A DNA stretch of 64,000 bases, taken from assembly GCF_030504985.1 (NCBI RefSeq), contig NZ_JASERU010000006.1:62001-126000 (forward strand), read 5' to 3'. Source of the stretch: Fulvimonas sp. R45. GTDB lineage: Bacteria; Pseudomonadota; Gammaproteobacteria; Xanthomonadales; Rhodanobacteraceae. Below the pieces are notes generated by a model. It worked only from the letters and a program-made list of their open reading frames with translations. It was not told the origin of the DNA and searched no databases. This document shows, piece by piece, positions 45,194 to 54,864 of the stretch (position 1 is its first letter; the number at the start of each line of letters is the position of its first letter). A program made the position numbers and the translations under genes.

Positions 45194-47748
45194 GCGTGCC
45201 GACCATGTCCGACAGCGGCATCCTGGTGGTGGCGCCGCAGCGCGACCTGCGCCGCGCGCTGTTCGATGCGCTCGACCGCGAGGGACATCCCGCGATCCAC
45301 TCGGCGCGCGATCCGGCGCACGCGGCGATCCTGCTCGAGGGGCGCGCCCCGCTGGCGCTGATGGTGGTGGCCTTCGAGGGCGACGGCCGCGCCGCGCTGG
45401 CCTGCTGCGAGCAGTTGCGCCGGGTGCCGGCCTGCGCCGACGCGCCGCTGATCGCGGTGCTGGCGGAGGGCGCGGCGATCCGCCCGGCGCAGCTCCCCGC
45501 AGGCGTGGGCGACTGGCTGTACGCCGCCCAGGTCGAGCGCGAGCTGGTGGCGCGCTGGCAACGGTTGCCGCGTTCCGCCTGGACGGGCGACGCCGTACCG
45601 CCGCCACGCGCGCTGCCGGCCGGCGATGGCGATTACCGCTTCGTGTTCGAGGCCGACGATGGCGAGTGGCTGGTCGCCGACCCGGTCAGCGAGCGCGTGC
45701 TGGAAGCCAGCCCGGCCCTGGTGCGGCACAGCGGCCTCGGCGAGGTCGCCGTGCTGGGCCGGCCGCTGGCCGAGCTGCTCGCGCTGGAGGAACCCACGCT
45801 GGAGCGGCTGCTGCGCGAGGGCGACCGCCGCTGGCATGCCTGTTCGCGCCGCTCCGCCCGTGGCTTCGACAGCGGCGAGGTGAGCGCGCGGCACGTGCGC
45901 CATGCCGGGCGCGAGGTGGTGGCGCTGATGTTCCGCAGCGACAGCGCCGATGCCCGGCCGGCGATGGCGCTGGCCCTGCTGGCGCGCCTGTTCGGCAATG
46001 ACGGCGACGGCGAGATGAGCGGGGACGCCCAGTTGCTGGTGGACGAGCTGGGCCTGGACTACCTGGCGATATGGTCGGCACGGCCGGAAGAGGGCATGCC
46101 GGTGCAACTGGTGCAGCGCTGGCGCGGCGACGACCGGCTCTGGCCGGCGGCACAGCTGCAAAGCTCGCTGCGCCTGGTGCTGGGCGGCAAGACCCTGCTG
46201 CATGCGGCGGATGCGCAGCGCCTGGCCGAGGCCGACCCGCTGGTGGCCCAACTCGGCCTGTGCGGCTTCGCCGGCCTGCCGTTGCTGGACGAGCGGCGCA
46301 ACGTGCTCGGCGCGCTGCTGGCCGGGCGGCGGCAGCCGTTCGGCGAGCCGGAAGTCATCGAGCCGGTGCTGCGCTGCGCCGCGGCGTACTTCGCCCACGT
46401 GCTGGAATTGCACCGCACCCGCGAACAGGGGCGCGCCGAAGGTCTGCTCGACGCGCTCACCGGCCTGCCCAACCGGCTGCTGTTCAACGACCGCCTCGAC
46501 ACCATCATCCGCGAGGCGCACCGCACCGGCGAATGCTTCGCCGTGCTGTTCGTCGACCTGGACCGCTTCAAGTCGATCAACGACAACCTGGGCCATGCGG
46601 TGGGCGACCAGGTGCTGGTGGCGGTGACCCAGCGCCTGCGCAGCAGCGTGCGCGCCTCCGACACCGTGGCGCGCTACGCCGGCGACGAGTTCATCCTGGT
46701 GCTGCGCCACATCGTGAAGAACGACGACGTGCTGCGCGTGGCCGAGAAGATCGTGCAGCTGATGGAGAAGCCGCTGCATCTGGAGGACGGCACCGAGCTG
46801 CAGGCCACCGCCTCCATCGGCATCAGCTTCTTCCCCGAGGACGCGCCGGACGCGGAGACCCTGCTCAAGCACGCCGACGAGGCGATGTATGCGGCCAAGG
46901 GCCTGGGCCGCAACAACTACCAGATCTACGACGTCAGCCCCGAGCAGGAGCGGCAGAACGTGGCGCTGAAGGCCAGCCTGCGCCACGCCGAGGGCAACGG
47001 CGAGCTGCGCGTATTCTACCAGCCGCAGGTGGACGCGGCCAGCGAGGATATCGTGGGTATGGAGGCGCTGGTGCGCTGGGAGCATCCCGAGCTGGGCGCG
47101 ATCGGCCCCGGCTTCTTCATCCCGCTGGCCGAGGAAACCGGGTTGATCGTCTCCATCGGCGAGTGGGTGCTGCGCACCGCCTGCCACCAGGCGCAGGCCT
47201 GGGAGGCCCGCCACGGCCTGCGGCTGCGGCTGGGCGTGAACCTCTCCGTGGTGCAGCTGACTCAGCCCGACCTGGTGGACGTGGTGGCCCGGGTACTGGC
47301 CGAGACCGGGCTGGACCCGGCGCTGCTGGAGCTGGAGGTCACCGAGAGCATCAGCATCAAGGCGGTGCCCAACCTCACCGAGAACATGCTCGGTCTGCAC
47401 CGGCTCGGCTGTCGCATCGCCATCGACGACTTCGGCACCGGGGCCGCCTCTCTGGACTACCTGCGCAAGCTGCCCGCCGACCGCATCAAGATCGACCAGA
47501 GCTTCGTGCGCAACATCGGCGTCGACCCGGACGACGAGGCGATCGTGCGCGCCACCATCGAGATGGCGCACCGGCTCAACCGCGAGGTGGTGGCCGAGGG
47601 CGTGGAGATCGAGCAGCACCTGCAGTTCCTGCGCCAGAACGGTTGCGACGAACTGCAGGGTTACCTGTTCTGCCGCCCGCTGCCGCAGGCCGCCTTCGAC
47701 CGCCTGCTGGCCGAGCGCGAGCACGTGCTGGCCGCCGCCGGCGGTTGA
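45190..47748 (+). CDS. Diguanylate cyclase/phosphodiesterase with degenerate REC, sensory and GGDEF-EAL domains
   Basis: An 852-residue cytosolic c-di-GMP protein without membrane helices. Residues ~5-125 resemble a receiver domain but lack the phosphoacceptor Asp. A PAS-like region (~145-260) and GAF-like region (~270-415) follow. The GGDEF domain (~418-575) has AGDEF instead of GGDEF and an intact I-site RASD five residues upstream. The EAL domain (~600-845) keeps [33 protein letters not shown] and VAEGVE, so phosphodiesterase activity is likely. GTG at 45190 overlaps the preceding stop (GTGA); ATG at 45205 is an alternative start. Confidence 0.9.
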   Translation: MSVPTMSDSGILVVAPQRDLRRALFDALDREGHPAIHSARDPAHAAILLEGRAPLALMVVAFEGDGRAALACCEQLRRVPACADAPLIAVLAEGAAIRPAQLPAGVGDWLYAAQVERELVARWQRLPRSAWTGDAVPPPRALPAGDGDYRFVFEADDGEWLVADPVSERVLEASPALVRHSGLGEVAVLGRPLAELLALEEPTLERLLREGDRRWHACSRRSARGFDSGEVSARHVRHAGREVVALMFRSDSADARPAMALALLARLFGNDGDGEMSGDAQLLVDELGLDYLAIWSARPEEGMPVQLVQRWRGDDRLWPAAQLQSSLRLVLGGKTLLHAADAQRLAEADPLVAQLGLCGFAGLPLLDERRNVLGALLAGRRQPFGEPEVIEPVLRCAAAYFAHVLELHRTREQGRAEGLLDALTGLPNRLLFNDRLDTIIREAHRTGECFAVLFVDLDRFKSINDNLGHAVGDQVLVAVTQRLRSSVRASDTVARYAGDEFILVLRHIVKNDDVLRVAEKIVQLMEKPLHLEDGTELQATASIGISFFPEDAPDAETLLKHADEAMYAAKGLGRNNYQIYDVSPEQERQNVALKASLRHAEGNGELRVFYQPQVDAASEDIVGMEALVRWEHPELGAIGPGFFIPLAEETGLIVSIGEWVLRTACHQAQAWEARHGLRLRLGVNLSVVQLTQPDLVDVVARVLAETGLDPALLELEVTESISIKAVPNLTENMLGLHRLGCRIAIDDFGTGAASLDYLRKLPADRIKIDQSFVRNIGVDPDDEAIVRATIEMAHRLNREVVAEGVEIEQHLQFLRQNGCDELQGYLFCRPLPQAAFDRLLAEREHVLAAAGG

Positions 47749-47801
47749 GCCGGGGCCGCCCGCCCCCATTTCCGATGGTTGGAGCGGGGCCGCATTCGTG
47801 C

Positions 47802-47830
47802 TGAACTTGCAGCCGCGACGGCGGTCTCAG
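47802..47830 (+). promoter_or_regulatory. Sigma-E type promoter of rpoE
   Basis: TGAACTT (47802-47808), 16-base spacer, TCTCAG (47825-47830) closely fits the extracytoplasmic sigma-E consensus (GAACTT, 16-17 bases, TCTnA). Lying about 64 bases upstream of rpoE, it suggests autoregulation. Confidence 0.75.
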
Positions 47831-47893
47831 CCAGCTTGAACCATCCGGCGGCATCCCTGCTGGCATGCGGCAGCAACGAAGGAGAGGGCCCGG

Positions 47894-48487
47894 ATGGGCG
47901 AAAACGAACTCGATAGTGCGCTGGTCGAGCGGGTACAAGGGGGCGACAAGCGCGCATTCGACCTGCTGGTGCGCAAGTACCAGCACAAGGTCGTCGGCCT
48001 GATCTCCCGCTACGTCCACGACCACGCCGAATGCGAAGACGTGGCGCAGGAGGCGTTCGTGCGGGCCTGGCGGGCGATCGGCTCGTTCCGCGGCGACAGC
48101 CAGTTCTACACCTGGATGTACAAGATCGCGGTGAACACCGCCAAGAACCATCTGGTGGCGCAGGGGCGGCGTCCGCCCAGCGACGACATCGACGTGGACG
48201 ACGCGGTGTTCGTGCCCGGCGCCGATCGCATGCAGGACAACGCCACGCCCGAGCGCGAACTGATGCGCCAGGAAATTGAACAAACCGTCTTTTCCACTGT
48301 CCAAGCGTTGCCCGAGGAGCTGCGGACGGCCATCACGCTGCGCGAGATGGACGGCCTCAGCTACGAGGAGATCGCCGCCGCGATGGACTGCCCCATCGGA
48401 ACGGTACGTTCGCGCATCTTCCGGGCGCGCGAGGCGATCGACGAAAAACTGCGGCCGCTGCTGTCGAACCGCGAGGATCGGACATGA
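47894..48487 (+). CDS. rpoE: RNA polymerase sigma factor RpoE (sigma-E)
   Basis: ECF sigma factor for envelope stress, 197 residues. Region 2 (~25-92) holds AFDLLVRKYQHKVVGLISRY, AECEDVAQEAFVRAWRAIG and FYTWMYKIAVNTAKNHLV. Region 4 (~135-188) holds LPEELRTAITLREMDGLSYE and IGTVRSRIFRAREAID. It precedes rseA with a 4-base overlap and mucD, the sigma-E/anti-sigma/protease operon, and has a sigma-E-like promoter of its own. Confidence 0.97.
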   Translation: MGENELDSALVERVQGGDKRAFDLLVRKYQHKVVGLISRYVHDHAECEDVAQEAFVRAWRAIGSFRGDSQFYTWMYKIAVNTAKNHLVAQGRRPPSDDIDVDDAVFVPGADRMQDNATPERELMRQEIEQTVFSTVQALPEELRTAITLREMDGLSYEEIAAAMDCPIGTVRSRIFRAREAIDEKLRPLLSNREDRT

Positions 48488-49170
48488 CTGAATCCCATCG
48501 TGAAACCCTTTCCGCCGCCGTCGACGGCGAGCTGACGAAGGAGGAACTGCGCTTCCTGCTGCGCCGGCTCGACCACGACGAAGCCCTGCGCGATGCATGG
48601 GGGCGCCATCATGCGGCGCGCCACGGCCAGCGCCGGGAGTTGCCCGTGCTGGCCTCGCCCGGCTTCGCCGCCCGCGTGATGTCCGCCATCGAGGCGGAGA
48701 CCGCCGTCCCGGCCGCGACCGGGCATGGCCGCGCGAGCCGCCGGCATTGGCTGCGCTGGTCCGCCGGCGGCGCGATCGCGGCGGGCGTGGCGGTGGCCGC
48801 GTTGATGGTGTCCCAGCCCACCGGCGACAGCGGCGTGCGGCGTGCGGCGCCGGCCGTCGCCAGCGCCAGCGCCAGCGCCAGCGCCAGCGCCAGCGTGGCG
48901 CCCCAGCCGCAGCAGCGGTTGGCCGAAGCCGCCGCGCAGGCGCCCGCCGCCCCGCCGGCCAGCGTGCCGCCGTGGCTCGACTCGAACGCCTGGCGCTACA
49001 GCGAGCGCGCTTCCATGACCCTGGGCGACAACGCGTCGAACGATCCGCTGCGCCCTTACCGGGTGAACCGCTACCGTACGCTCGACAACGGCGACGGCAG
49101 CTACCTGCTGCTGGTCGACCCCGCCCGCACCGCGCCACGCCGCCTGCCGCAGGCCGCCACGGCGCAGTGA
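48484..49170 (+). CDS. rseA: Sigma-E anti-sigma factor RseA
   Basis: Inner-membrane anti-sigma factor that holds RpoE inactive until cleaved. 228 residues: N-terminal cytoplasmic RseA_N domain (MTESHRETLSAAVDGELTKE; RFLLRRLDHDEALRDAWGRH), one transmembrane helix (~90-110) and a periplasmic region. Residues 126-137 are six Ala-Ser dipeptides encoded by six tandem GCCAGC units. The C-terminal motif RPYRVNRYRTLDNGDGSYLL is conserved-looking. No rseB gene follows; mucD is next. Confidence 0.92.
   Translation: MTESHRETLSAAVDGELTKEELRFLLRRLDHDEALRDAWGRHHAARHGQRRELPVLASPGFAARVMSAIEAETAVPAATGHGRASRRHWLRWSAGGAIAAGVAVAALMVSQPTGDSGVRRAAPAVASASASASASASVAPQPQQRLAEAAAQAPAAPPASVPPWLDSNAWRYSERASMTLGDNASNDPLRPYRVNRYRTLDNGDGSYLLLVDPARTAPRRLPQAATAQ
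48859..48894 (+). repeat. Six tandem GCCAGC units in rseA
   Basis: Six perfect 6-bp repeats encode (Ala-Ser)6 in the periplasmic linker of RseA. Unit loss or gain keeps the frame, so linker length could vary between strains. Confidence 0.9.
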
Positions 49171-49294
49171 CCGTGGCGGTCGCCGTGACGGCCATCGTCC
49201 GCGCGACCGCCAGGCTCCATCCTTTCCGTCCCGGCCGGCCCGCGATACGGGCCGCCTCCCCGGGGCGTGTCCGCAGAAACCCAAGGAGGAAACC

Positions 49295-50746
49295 ATGAAC
49301 CGATCCCTCTGGCGCAACCTGTTCTGCTGCGCGCTTGCCATGGGCTTCGCCGCCGCCGGCATGCCGGCGCAGGCGCAGGCCGCCCCCGCCGCCGCGTTGC
49401 CCGACTTCACCGGCATCGTCAAGAAGAACGCGCCCGCCGTGGTGCATGTGGAGGCCCGCTACAGCGGCCGACGCATGAACGCGGTGCCGATGCAGGGGAG
49501 CGGTCCCGGCGACCCGCAGTGGGAGATCTTCCGCCGCTTCTTCGGCATGCCGATGCCGTCGCCGGAAGAACAGGCGCACACGTCGCTGGGGTCGGGCTTC
49601 ATCATTTCGAGCGACGGCTACATCCTCACCAACAACCATGTGGTGGACCATGCCGACAAGGTCACCGTGCGCCTGCAGGACCGTCGCACGCTGACCGCCA
49701 AGGTGGTCGGCACCGACCCCACCTATGACATCGCCCTGCTCAAGGTGGATGCCGGAAGTCCGCTGCCCGCGGTGAGCATCGGCGACTCGCACACGCTCAA
49801 GCCCGGCCAGTGGGTGCTGGCGATCGGCTCGCCGTTCGGCTTCGACTACACCGTGACCCAGGGCATCGTCAGCGCGGTGGGGCGCAACCTGGGCGGCCAG
49901 GACCAGCCCGACACCTCGTTCATCCAGACCGACGTGCCGATCAACCGCGGCAACTCCGGCGGCCCGCTGTTCAACCTGCAGGGCCAGGTGGTGGGCATCA
50001 ACTCGCAGATCTACTCCAACACCGGCGGTTATCTCGGCGTGTCGTTCTCGATCCCGATCGACACGGCGATGAACGCGGTGGAGCAGCTCAAGACCAAGGG
50101 CTACGTCACCCGCGGCATGCTGGGCGTGATGGTGAGGCCGGTGGACGAGGACGTGGCCAAGGCGCTCAAGCTCGACAGCGCCAATGGCGCCATCGTGGCC
50201 AGCGTGACGCCGGACAGCGGCGCGGACAAGGCTGGCATCCAGGCCGGCGACATCATCGTCGGCTACAACGGCCACGACATCCTGCAGGGCAGCGACCTGC
50301 CGCCGCTGGTGGCGATGACCAAGCCGGGCACCAAGGTGCCGGTGGAAGTGCTGCGCGATGGCAAGCGGATGACCCTGCAGGCCACCATCGGCACCATGCC
50401 GCGCGACCGCGGCGAGCGGACGGCGGGCGCGGGGCAGGGCCCCACCAGCGGCACCGGGGCACTGGGCCTGGTGGTGCAGCCGCTGGACAAGGAAACCCGC
50501 CAGCAACTGGGCCTCAAGCCGGACGAGGGCGTGGTGGTGTCCGACATCACCGGCCCGGTGGCGGCGCAGACGCTGCAGGCGGGCGACGTGATCCTGATGG
50601 TGAACCAGCAGAAGATCGGCAGCGTGGAGGCGTTCCGCAAGGCCACGGCCAACGTGAAACCGGGCGACACCATCCTGCTGCTGGTGCGCCGCGGCGACCA
50701 GACCAACTTCGTCAGCCTGAGCGTGCCGTCCAAGTCGGGCGACTGA
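49295..50746 (+). CDS. mucD: Periplasmic serine endoprotease MucD/DegP-like (Do family)
   Basis: HtrA-family envelope quality-control protease, 483 residues. A signal peptide ends near residue 30. The trypsin-like domain has the triad His115 (LTNNHVV), Asp145 (TYDIALL) and Ser221 (RGNSGGP). Two PDZ domains follow (RGMLGVMVRPVDEDVAKAL; GLVVQPLDKETRQQLGLKP). Its place after rpoE-rseA matches the Pseudomonas/Xanthomonas mucD layout; in those systems it clears misfolded proteins that trigger RseA cleavage. A GGAGG site precedes the ATG; 124 bases separate it from rseA. Confidence 0.95.
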   Translation: MNRSLWRNLFCCALAMGFAAAGMPAQAQAAPAAALPDFTGIVKKNAPAVVHVEARYSGRRMNAVPMQGSGPGDPQWEIFRRFFGMPMPSPEEQAHTSLGSGFIISSDGYILTNNHVVDHADKVTVRLQDRRTLTAKVVGTDPTYDIALLKVDAGSPLPAVSIGDSHTLKPGQWVLAIGSPFGFDYTVTQGIVSAVGRNLGGQDQPDTSFIQTDVPINRGNSGGPLFNLQGQVVGINSQIYSNTGGYLGVSFSIPIDTAMNAVEQLKTKGYVTRGMLGVMVRPVDEDVAKALKLDSANGAIVASVTPDSGADKAGIQAGDIIVGYNGHDILQGSDLPPLVAMTKPGTKVPVEVLRDGKRMTLQATIGTMPRDRGERTAGAGQGPTSGTGALGLVVQPLDKETRQQLGLKPDEGVVVSDITGPVAAQTLQAGDVILMVNQQKIGSVEAFRKATANVKPGDTILLLVRRGDQTNFVSLSVPSKSGD

Positions 50747-50763
50747 CGGGCGCCTGCCGCCTG

Positions 50764-50803
50764 CGCCCTCCGGCCGCGCCCGCCGCGGCCGGAGGGCGTT
50801 TCC
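50764..50803 (+). terminator. Terminator after mucD
   Basis: CGCCCTCCGGCCGCG pairs with CGCGGCCGGAGGGCG around CCCGC, followed by TTTCC. It separates the stress operon from lepA. Confidence 0.85.
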
Positions 50804-50888
50804 ATGCGATAATGCCGGGTTCATATCGCCATCCCGGTGATACGCTGCCGGCACCCTTGCGCGGCAGTGCAAGCTGACAGCGTGCTCC

Positions 50889-52679
50889 ATGGAACTGATC
50901 CGCAATTTCTCCATCATCGCCCACATCGACCACGGCAAGTCGACCCTCGCCGACCGCATCATCCAGATCTGTGGCGGCCTGGCCGAGCGCGAGATGGAAG
51001 CGCAGGTGCTGGACAACAACCCGATCGAGCGCGAGCGCGGCATCACCATCAAGGCGCAGTCGGTGTCTCTGCCGTACAAGGCGCGCGACGGCAGGACCTA
51101 CCAGCTGAACTTCATCGACACGCCCGGCCATGTGGATTTTTCCTACGAGGTGAGCCGTTCGCTGGCCGCCTGCGAGGGGGCGCTGCTGGTGGTGGACGCC
51201 GCCCAGGGCGTGGAAGCGCAGTCGGTGGCCAACTGCTACACCGCGGTGGAGCAGGGGCTGGAAGTGGTGCCGGTGCTCAACAAGATCGACCTGCCGACCG
51301 CCGACGTGGAGAAGGTGAAGGCCGAGATCGAGGCGGTGATCGGCATCGACGCCACCGACGCGGTGGCGGTCAGCGCCAAGACCGGCCAGAACGTCACCGA
51401 GGTGCTGGAGGCCATCGTGGCCCGCATCCCGCCGCCGAAGCCGCGCGACACCGACCGGCTGCAGGCGTTGATCATCGATTCCTGGTTCGACAACTACCTC
51501 GGCGTGGTCTCGCTGGTGCGCGTGATGCAGGGCGAGATCAAACCGGGCGACAAGCTACTGGTGATGTCCACCGGCCGCACCCACGAGGTGGACGACGTGG
51601 GCGTGTTCACGCCCAAGCGCAAGAAACTGGACAAGCTTGCGGCCGGCGAGGTGGGCTGGATCAACGCCTCGATCAAGGACGTGCACGGCGCTCCCGTGGG
51701 CGACACGCTCACCCACGCCGGCAAGCCGGCCGAGAAGCCGCTGCCCGGTTTCCAGACCATGCAGCCGCGCGTGTTCGCCGGCCTGTTCCCGGTCTCCGCC
51801 GACGACTATCCGGCGCTGCGCGAGGCGCTGGACAAGCTGCGCCTCAACGATGCCGCGCTGTTCTTCGAACCGGAAAGCTCCGAAGCGATGGGCTTCGGCT
51901 TCCGATGCGGCTTCCTCGGCATGCTGCACATGGAAATCGTGCAGGAGCGGCTGGAGCGCGAGTACGACCTCGACCTGATCACCACCGCGCCCACCGTGGT
52001 GTACGAGGTGCTGAAGACCGACGGCACGGTGATGCCGCTGGACAACCCCGCGAAACTGCCGCCGGTGCCGCAGATCGAGGAGATCCGCGAGCCGATCATC
52101 GTGGCCAGTATCCTCACCCCGCCGGACTACATCGGCAACATCATCACCCTGTGCGAGGAGAAGCGCGGCGTGCAGCGCTCGATCCAGTACCTGGCCACCC
52201 AGGTGCAGATCACCTATGAACTGCCGCTGGCCGAGGTGGTGCTGGATTTCTTCGATCGGCTGAAGTCCGTCTCGCGCGGCTATGCCTCGATGGACTACCA
52301 CCATGAGCGCTTCGACGCCGGCCCGTTCGTGCGCGTGGACGTGCTGATCAACGGCGACCGCGTGGACGCGCTCTCGCTGATCGTGCATCGTTCGCATGCG
52401 GACCGGCGCGGGCGCGAGCTGGTGGAGCGGATGAAGGACCTGATCCCGCGGCAGCAGTTCGACGTGGCGATCCAGGCGGCGATCGGCGCGCAGATCATCG
52501 CGCGTTCCACGGTAAAGGCCCTGCGCAAGAACGTGCTGGCCAAATGCTACGGCGGCGACGTCAGCCGCAAGAAGAAACTTCTGGAAAAGCAGAAGGAAGG
52601 CAAGAAGCGCATGAAGCAGGTCGGCCGGGTGGAGATTCCTCAGGAAGCCTTCCTCGCCGTGCTGCGGACAGACAAGTAG
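50889..52679 (+). CDS. lepA: Elongation factor 4 (LepA)
   Basis: Ribosome-associated translational GTPase, 596 residues, family length. The G domain shows [14 protein letters not shown] (G1), [12 protein letters not shown] (G2), DTPGHVDF (G3) and NKIDLPTAD (G4). The LepA-specific C-terminal domain is present ([20 protein letters not shown]) with the ending [13 protein letters not shown]. It begins the lepA-lepB-DUF4845-rnc-era-recO block. Confidence 0.97.
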   Translation: MELIRNFSIIAHIDHGKSTLADRIIQICGGLAEREMEAQVLDNNPIERERGITIKAQSVSLPYKARDGRTYQLNFIDTPGHVDFSYEVSRSLAACEGALLVVDAAQGVEAQSVANCYTAVEQGLEVVPVLNKIDLPTADVEKVKAEIEAVIGIDATDAVAVSAKTGQNVTEVLEAIVARIPPPKPRDTDRLQALIIDSWFDNYLGVVSLVRVMQGEIKPGDKLLVMSTGRTHEVDDVGVFTPKRKKLDKLAAGEVGWINASIKDVHGAPVGDTLTHAGKPAEKPLPGFQTMQPRVFAGLFPVSADDYPALREALDKLRLNDAALFFEPESSEAMGFGFRCGFLGMLHMEIVQERLEREYDLDLITTAPTVVYEVLKTDGTVMPLDNPAKLPPVPQIEEIREPIIVASILTPPDYIGNIITLCEEKRGVQRSIQYLATQVQITYELPLAEVVLDFFDRLKSVSRGYASMDYHHERFDAGPFVRVDVLINGDRVDALSLIVHRSHADRRGRELVERMKDLIPRQQFDVAIQAAIGAQIIARSTVKALRKNVLAKCYGGDVSRKKKLLEKQKEGKKRMKQVGRVEIPQEAFLAVLRTDK

Positions 52680-52701
52680 AAGCGGCACTAAGGAGTAGGG
52701 C

Positions 52702-53592
52702 ATGGAGTACGATTTTTCGGCGATCCTGCTGGGCCTCACCGTCCTGTTCGGCGTGGTCTGGGGACTGGACCGCCTGTTCCTGTACAAGAAGCGCAAGGCC
52801 AGGCTCGACGCGGCCGGCGAGGAGTACCGCGACCCGGTGCCGGTGGACTGGGCGCGCTCGCTGTTCCCGGTGGTGCTGATCGTGCTGCTGCTGCGCTCGT
52901 TCGTGGCCGAGCCGTTCCGCATCCCGTCCGGCTCGATGATGCCGACGCTGGACGTGGGCGACTTCATCCTGGTCAACAAGTTCGCCTACGGCCTGCGCCT
53001 GCCGGTGTTCAACACCAAGTTCCTCGCCACCGGCGAACCGAAGCGCGGCGACGTGGTGGTGTTCCGCTGGCCCGGCTACACCTGCCATCGTGCCGACGGC
53101 TCGGTGGTGCACGGCGGCGACCCGGACTGCGCCACGCCGGTGCCTCGGCAGAACTGGATCAAGCGCGTGATCGGCCTGCCGGGCGACACCGTGGAAGTGC
53201 GCGACAGCCGCATCATCATCAACGGCAAGCCGGTGCAGGCCGACGAGGTGGGGCCGTTCGCCGGCAATCCCGCGCGCACCGACGACAACGTGCTGTTGTC
53301 CTACGGCGCCACCATCTGGAACGAGCACCTGGGCAAGGTCAACCACCTGATCGCGCGCATGCCCGAACGCGGCCCGACGCCCGCCATTCCCAACCCGCGG
53401 GTGCCCTCGGTGGTGCCGCAGGGCTGCTACCTGGTGATGGGCGACGACCGCGAGAACAGCGAGGACAGCCGCTACTGGGGCTGCCTGCCGGAGAAGAACC
53501 TGGCCGGCAAGGCCTTCCTGATCTGGATGAGCTGGAAGGGCTGGGGCACCGGCGGGGTGGATTTCCACCGCATCGGCAAGGTCATCCACTGA
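52702..53592 (+). CDS. lepB: Signal peptidase I
   Basis: Inner-membrane serine peptidase that removes signal peptides, 296 residues. Two N-terminal hydrophobic segments (~6-22 and ~54-68) anchor it. The Ser-Lys dyad is Ser78 in RIPSGSMMPTLDVGD and the Lys in NWIKRVIGLPGD; the box E motif GDDRENSEDSRYWG is near the end. It is 22 bases after lepA. Confidence 0.97.
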   Translation: MEYDFSAILLGLTVLFGVVWGLDRLFLYKKRKARLDAAGEEYRDPVPVDWARSLFPVVLIVLLLRSFVAEPFRIPSGSMMPTLDVGDFILVNKFAYGLRLPVFNTKFLATGEPKRGDVVVFRWPGYTCHRADGSVVHGGDPDCATPVPRQNWIKRVIGLPGDTVEVRDSRIIINGKPVQADEVGPFAGNPARTDDNVLLSYGATIWNEHLGKVNHLIARMPERGPTPAIPNPRVPSVVPQGCYLVMGDDRENSEDSRYWGCLPEKNLAGKAFLIWMSWKGWGTGGVDFHRIGKVIH

Positions 53593-53739
53593 CCGGCGGC
53601 GCCGGTCGGCGGCTGTGTGATTCCGTGACCGCGCCGGCTGGCAGCGCGGCGCGGCGCGCGGCACAGTACGCAGCGGCCGGGTACCGGCCGGACGTTTCGT
53701 GAACAAGGCGCGCCGCATCGACGGCATGGCGAGGGGACT

Positions 53740-54120
53740 ATGAAATCGAAGCAGACGGGCATCACCCTGATCGGATTCCTGATCGTGCTGGTCGTGGTGG
53801 CATTTTTCGGCTACATGGCGATGAAGCTGGTGCCGGCGTACAGCGAGTACATGGGCGTGGTGAAGGCGATGAACCAGGAGGCCAGCAGCGGCGTGGACGG
53901 CAAGACGCTGGACTCCATCCGCCGCGATCTGATGTACAAGTTCAGCATGCAGTACGTGGGCGACGACACCATCACCCCGAGCGACATCACCATCACCCAC
54001 GACAACGGCGGCAATCAGCTGAACATCTCGTACGATAAGCAGACGGCGTTCATCTACAACATCGACTTCCTGGTCCATTTCGAGAAGAGCGTGCCGCTGC
54101 AGGGCAATCTCGCCCAGTAA
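53740..54120 (+). CDS. DUF4845 domain-containing protein
   Basis: A 126-residue protein with one N-terminal membrane helix (KQTGITLIGFLIVLVVVAFF) that looks like a prepilin N-terminus, then a small soluble domain (SIRRDLMYKFSMQYVGDDTI). It sits between lepB and rnc, the characteristic position of DUF4845 genes in gammaproteobacteria. Function unknown. It ends 4 bases before the rnc start, suggesting coupling. Confidence 0.9.
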   Translation: MKSKQTGITLIGFLIVLVVVAFFGYMAMKLVPAYSEYMGVVKAMNQEASSGVDGKTLDSIRRDLMYKFSMQYVGDDTITPSDITITHDNGGNQLNISYDKQTAFIYNIDFLVHFEKSVPLQGNLAQ

Positions 54121-54124
54121 CGTT

Positions 54125-54784
54125 GTGGAACTGAACTACCGTTTTCGCGATCCCGCCCTGGCCGAGCTGGCGCTGACCCACCGCAGCGCCGGCAAGCCGA
54201 ACAACGAGCGCCTGGAGTTCCTCGGCGACGCGCTGCTGGGCGCCTTCGTCGCCGAGATGCTGTACGAGGCGCACCCCAACGCCAGCGAGGGCGAGCTGTC
54301 GCGGCTGCGCGCGCAGCTGGTCAACGGCCAGGCGCTGGCGGACATCGCGCGCGAGCTGGAACTGGGCGACCGCCTGAAGCTGGGTCCGGGCGAACTGAAG
54401 AGCGGCGGCTTCCGGCGCGATTCGATCCTCGCCGACGCCTTCGAGGCGCTGCTGGCGGCGATCCACCTGGACGGAGGCCTGGAGGCCTGCCGTGGAGTGG
54501 TGCGCAGCCTGTTCGCCACACGCATCGCGACCCTGCCGCGCTCGTCCAAGGACGCCAAGACGCGCCTACAGGAATGGCTGCAGGCGCGCGGCCTGCCATT
54601 GCCGAACTACGTACTGCTCGGCACCGGCGGCGAGGAACACGCACGCGTCTTCGACGTGAGCTGCGCGATCGAGGCGCCGCTCGCGCTGGCCGCCGACGGC
54701 CGCGGCGGCAGTCGCCGCGCCGCCGAGCAGGAAGCGGCCGAAGCGGTGCTGTCCCGCTTGCTGGCGGCGCAGAAACAGGACTGA
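54125..54784 (+). CDS. rnc: Ribonuclease III
   Basis: Double-stranded-RNA endonuclease for rRNA and mRNA processing, 219 residues. The RNase III signature [13 protein letters not shown] is at residues ~27-39, with the second acidic cluster in [18 protein letters not shown]. The C-terminal dsRNA-binding domain starts near residue 148 ([20 protein letters not shown]) and ends [16 protein letters not shown]. Start codon GTG at 54125. Confidence 0.96.
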   Translation: MELNYRFRDPALAELALTHRSAGKPNNERLEFLGDALLGAFVAEMLYEAHPNASEGELSRLRAQLVNGQALADIARELELGDRLKLGPGELKSGGFRRDSILADAFEALLAAIHLDGGLEACRGVVRSLFATRIATLPRSSKDAKTRLQEWLQARGLPLPNYVLLGTGGEEHARVFDVSCAIEAPLALAADGRGGSRRAAEQEAAEAVLSRLLAAQKQD

Positions 54785-54864
54785 CTCCATCTCCACGGCT
54801 GCCGCGCTGGCGTTCGCGCCGCCGCGGCGCCATGCTTGTGTCCCATCTCGGAAACGATCGCACC

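Noticed and set aside
48859-48894. CRISPR-like or regulatory array
   Set aside because: The six GCCAGC units have no spacers and lie in frame inside rseA; it is a simple coding microsatellite.
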